Positions 6,617 through 8,256 of a stretch of 8,256 nucleotides of DNA are shown here, piece after piece; the first letter of the stretch is position 1; each line of letters opens with the position of its first letter. Source of the DNA: Sphingomonas sp. (lineage in GTDB: Bacteria > Pseudomonadota > Alphaproteobacteria > Sphingomonadales > Sphingomonadaceae); the NCBI GenBank assembly GCA_013812805.1, contig JACCSV010000121.1, forward strand, positions 1-8,256, written 5' to 3'. The translations under genes and the position numbers were made by a program. The notes beneath the pieces are model-generated. The model had not been told where the DNA came from and did no database searches. It saw only the letters and a list, made by a program, of their open reading frames with translations.

Positions 6617-6664
6617 ACCCCCACCGTCAGCGCTGCGCGCTGCCACCTCCCCGTGCCGGGGAGG
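6617..6664 (-). repeat. REP-like palindromic unit 2, inverted relative to unit 1
   Basis: The same architecture on the minus strand: CCTCCCCG (6646-6653) with CGGGGAGG (6657-6664), 8 bp, TGC loop; then CAGCGC (6628-6633) with GCGCTG (6637-6642), TGC loop; then the tail seen as CCCCCACC at 6618-6625. The outer hairpin and tail are nearly identical to unit 1, while the second hairpin has entirely different bases but keeps its pairing. Head-to-head with unit 1 it forms a BIME-like pair that could also fold into one long stem. Confidence 0.8.
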
Positions 6665-6675
6665 AGGAGTAAGAC
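6661..6675 (+). promoter_or_regulatory. fabG ribosome-binding site abutting the repeat hairpin
   Basis: GAGGAGGAG at 6661-6669 lies six bases before ATG 6676. Its first four bases (6661-6664) are the 3' arm of the unit 2 outer hairpin and the rest is immediately adjacent. Folding of the repeat could therefore limit or tune ribosome access for fabG relative to fabD. The overlap is directly seen; the regulatory effect is inference. Confidence 0.6.
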
Positions 6676-7416
6676 ATGTTCGACTTGTCAGGAATGACCG
6701 CACTGGTGACTGGGTCTTCGGGAGGGCTAGGCTCTGCGATTGCAACCGCCCTTGCCCAGCAGGGGGCGCGGCTGGCGGTATCGGGGAGCAATGTTGAGAA
6801 GCTCGAGCGCTTCCGCGCAGAGCTCGGCAGCGACCATGTGGCGCTTGCGGCGAACCTTTCCGACGGGGCGGCGGTCGACGCGCTGGTGCCGCAGGCGGTG
6901 GAGGCGCTTGGCGGCAGGCTCGACATCCTCGTCAACAATGCCGGCGTCACTCGCGACAATCTGCTGATGCGGATGAAGGACGACGAGTTCGCCGACGTGC
7001 TGAAGATCAACCTGGAAGCCGCGTTCCGGCTGATCCGCGCCGCTGCCAAGCCGATGATGAAGGCGCGGTTCGGGCGCATCATCTCGATCACGTCGGTCGT
7101 GGGCGTCACCGGCAATCCGGGGCAGGCCAATTACGTCGCCGCCAAGGCCGGCCTGATCGGCATGACCAAGGCGGTGGCGCAGGAGCTGGCGAGCCGGGGC
7201 ATCACCGCCAATTGCGTCGCGCCAGGCTTCATGTCCTCGGCGATGACGGAGGCGCTCAATGACCAGCAGCGCGAGGCGATCTTGTCGCGAATTCCGCTCG
7301 GCGCCATGGGGAGCGGCGATGATATCGGCGCCGCAGTCGTCTACCTCGCGAGCCGCGAGGCGGGTTACGTCACCGGTCAAACTCTCCACGTCAACGGCGG
7401 AATGGCGATGATTTGA
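6676..7416 (+). CDS. fabG: 3-oxoacyl-[acyl-carrier-protein] reductase
   Basis: An NADPH-dependent short-chain dehydrogenase that reduces 3-oxoacyl-ACP to 3-hydroxyacyl-ACP in the fatty-acid elongation cycle; cytosolic, normally a tetramer. It is 246 residues, standard length. The Rossmann glycine motif is TGSSGGLG (12-19), NNAG follows beta-4, and the catalytic tetrad is Asn112, Ser140, Tyr153 and Lys157 (Y-V-A-A-K). The C-terminus GYVTGQTLHVNGGMAMI is characteristic of FabG among SDRs. The start at ATG 6676 has a strong GAGGAGGAG site six bases upstream. It directly follows fabD, which supports a role in fatty-acid synthesis over other SDR roles. acpP and fabF do not follow; dnaK does. The RpoH promoter in the next gap suggests that fabG ends this transcription unit, although no clear terminator was seen. 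Confidence 0.95.
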   Translation: MFDLSGMTALVTGSSGGLGSAIATALAQQGARLAVSGSNVEKLERFRAELGSDHVALAANLSDGAAVDALVPQAVEALGGRLDILVNNAGVTRDNLLMRMKDDEFADVLKINLEAAFRLIRAAAKPMMKARFGRIISITSVVGVTGNPGQANYVAAKAGLIGMTKAVAQELASRGITANCVAPGFMSSAMTEALNDQQREAILSRIPLGAMGSGDDIGAAVVYLASREAGYVTGQTLHVNGGMAMI

Positions 7417-7443
7417 GCCGCTGAGCCAAGCGCTCCCCACTCC

Positions 7444-7471
7444 CTTGTCGTCGTTTCATCGCCACCTATAT
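7444..7471 (+). promoter_or_regulatory. Heat-shock (RpoH, sigma-32) promoter of dnaK
   Basis: CTTG (7444-7447), a 17-base spacer, then CCTATAT (7465-7471). This matches the alphaproteobacterial RpoH consensus CTTG-N17/18-CYTATNTNNG at every specified position except the final G. It lies 67 bases before the dnaK ATG, on the correct strand, just as expected for a heat-shock chaperone gene. A leader of about 60 bases would result, ending in AGAGGGAAG as ribosome-binding site. Confidence 0.82.
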
Positions 7472-7538
7472 CGCCAACGAAATCAAAACTCCGGTCGCTG
7501 CTCAAGCAGAGGGCCGGAAGAGGGGCGAAGAGGGAAGT

Positions 7539-8256
<718 letters not shown>

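Noticed and set aside
6552..6664. Rho-independent terminator after fabD or a CRISPR-like repeat
   Set aside because: The hairpins lack a T tract, there are only two units in inverted orientation, and there are no spacers; a REP-like pair explains them better.

Overview
This is a GC-rich bacterial window with compact, chromosome-type gene content. The proteins look alphaproteobacterial, and a sphingomonad (Sphingomonadaceae-like) host is my best guess. The grounds are a PurF with a short propeptide before CGVFGIWG, a dnaK gene behind a near-consensus alphaproteobacterial heat-shock (RpoH) promoter, a long DmdC/FadE-type acyl-CoA dehydrogenase, an RTX protein, and a GC-rich palindromic intergenic repeat of the kind common in sphingomonads. 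The taxonomic call is inference, not a database result.

Layout: (1) The 5' end of purF (purine synthesis) runs off the left edge on the minus strand from a GTG start at 244. (2) After a 130-base divergent spacer, a complete 598-residue acyl-CoA dehydrogenase is read rightwards (375-2171). (3) After a locally AT-rich spacer comes a small RTX (Ca2+-binding, type I secreted) gene, 2331-2915. It is interrupted by an in-frame TAG at codon 50 while the rest of the frame stays fully RTX-like. (4) A strong hairpin (2946-2975) separates it from a lone Rieske non-heme-iron oxygenase alpha subunit (3080-4255). (5) A 12-TM-type APC amino-acid permease on the minus strand (4182-5540) is convergent with the oxygenase, and their coding 3' ends overlap by 74 bases. 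(6) fabD (5627-6550) and fabG (6676-7416), two steps of type II fatty-acid synthesis, are read rightwards. They are separated by 125 bases filled by a pair of inverted REP-like units, the second of which abuts the fabG ribosome-binding site. (7) dnaK begins at 7539 behind a CTTG-N17-CCTATAT heat-shock promoter and runs off the right edge.

The genes are mostly independent housekeeping or catabolic units, not one system. fabD and fabG are the only clear functional pair. I see no convincing undescribed system. The most interesting points are the RTX frame with a single amber codon (decay, readthrough or sequencing error), the REP-like pair inside the fabD-fabG transcript, the overlapping convergent 3' ends, and the orphan oxygenase. 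I see no tRNA, rRNA, CRISPR, insertion sequence or phage gene.
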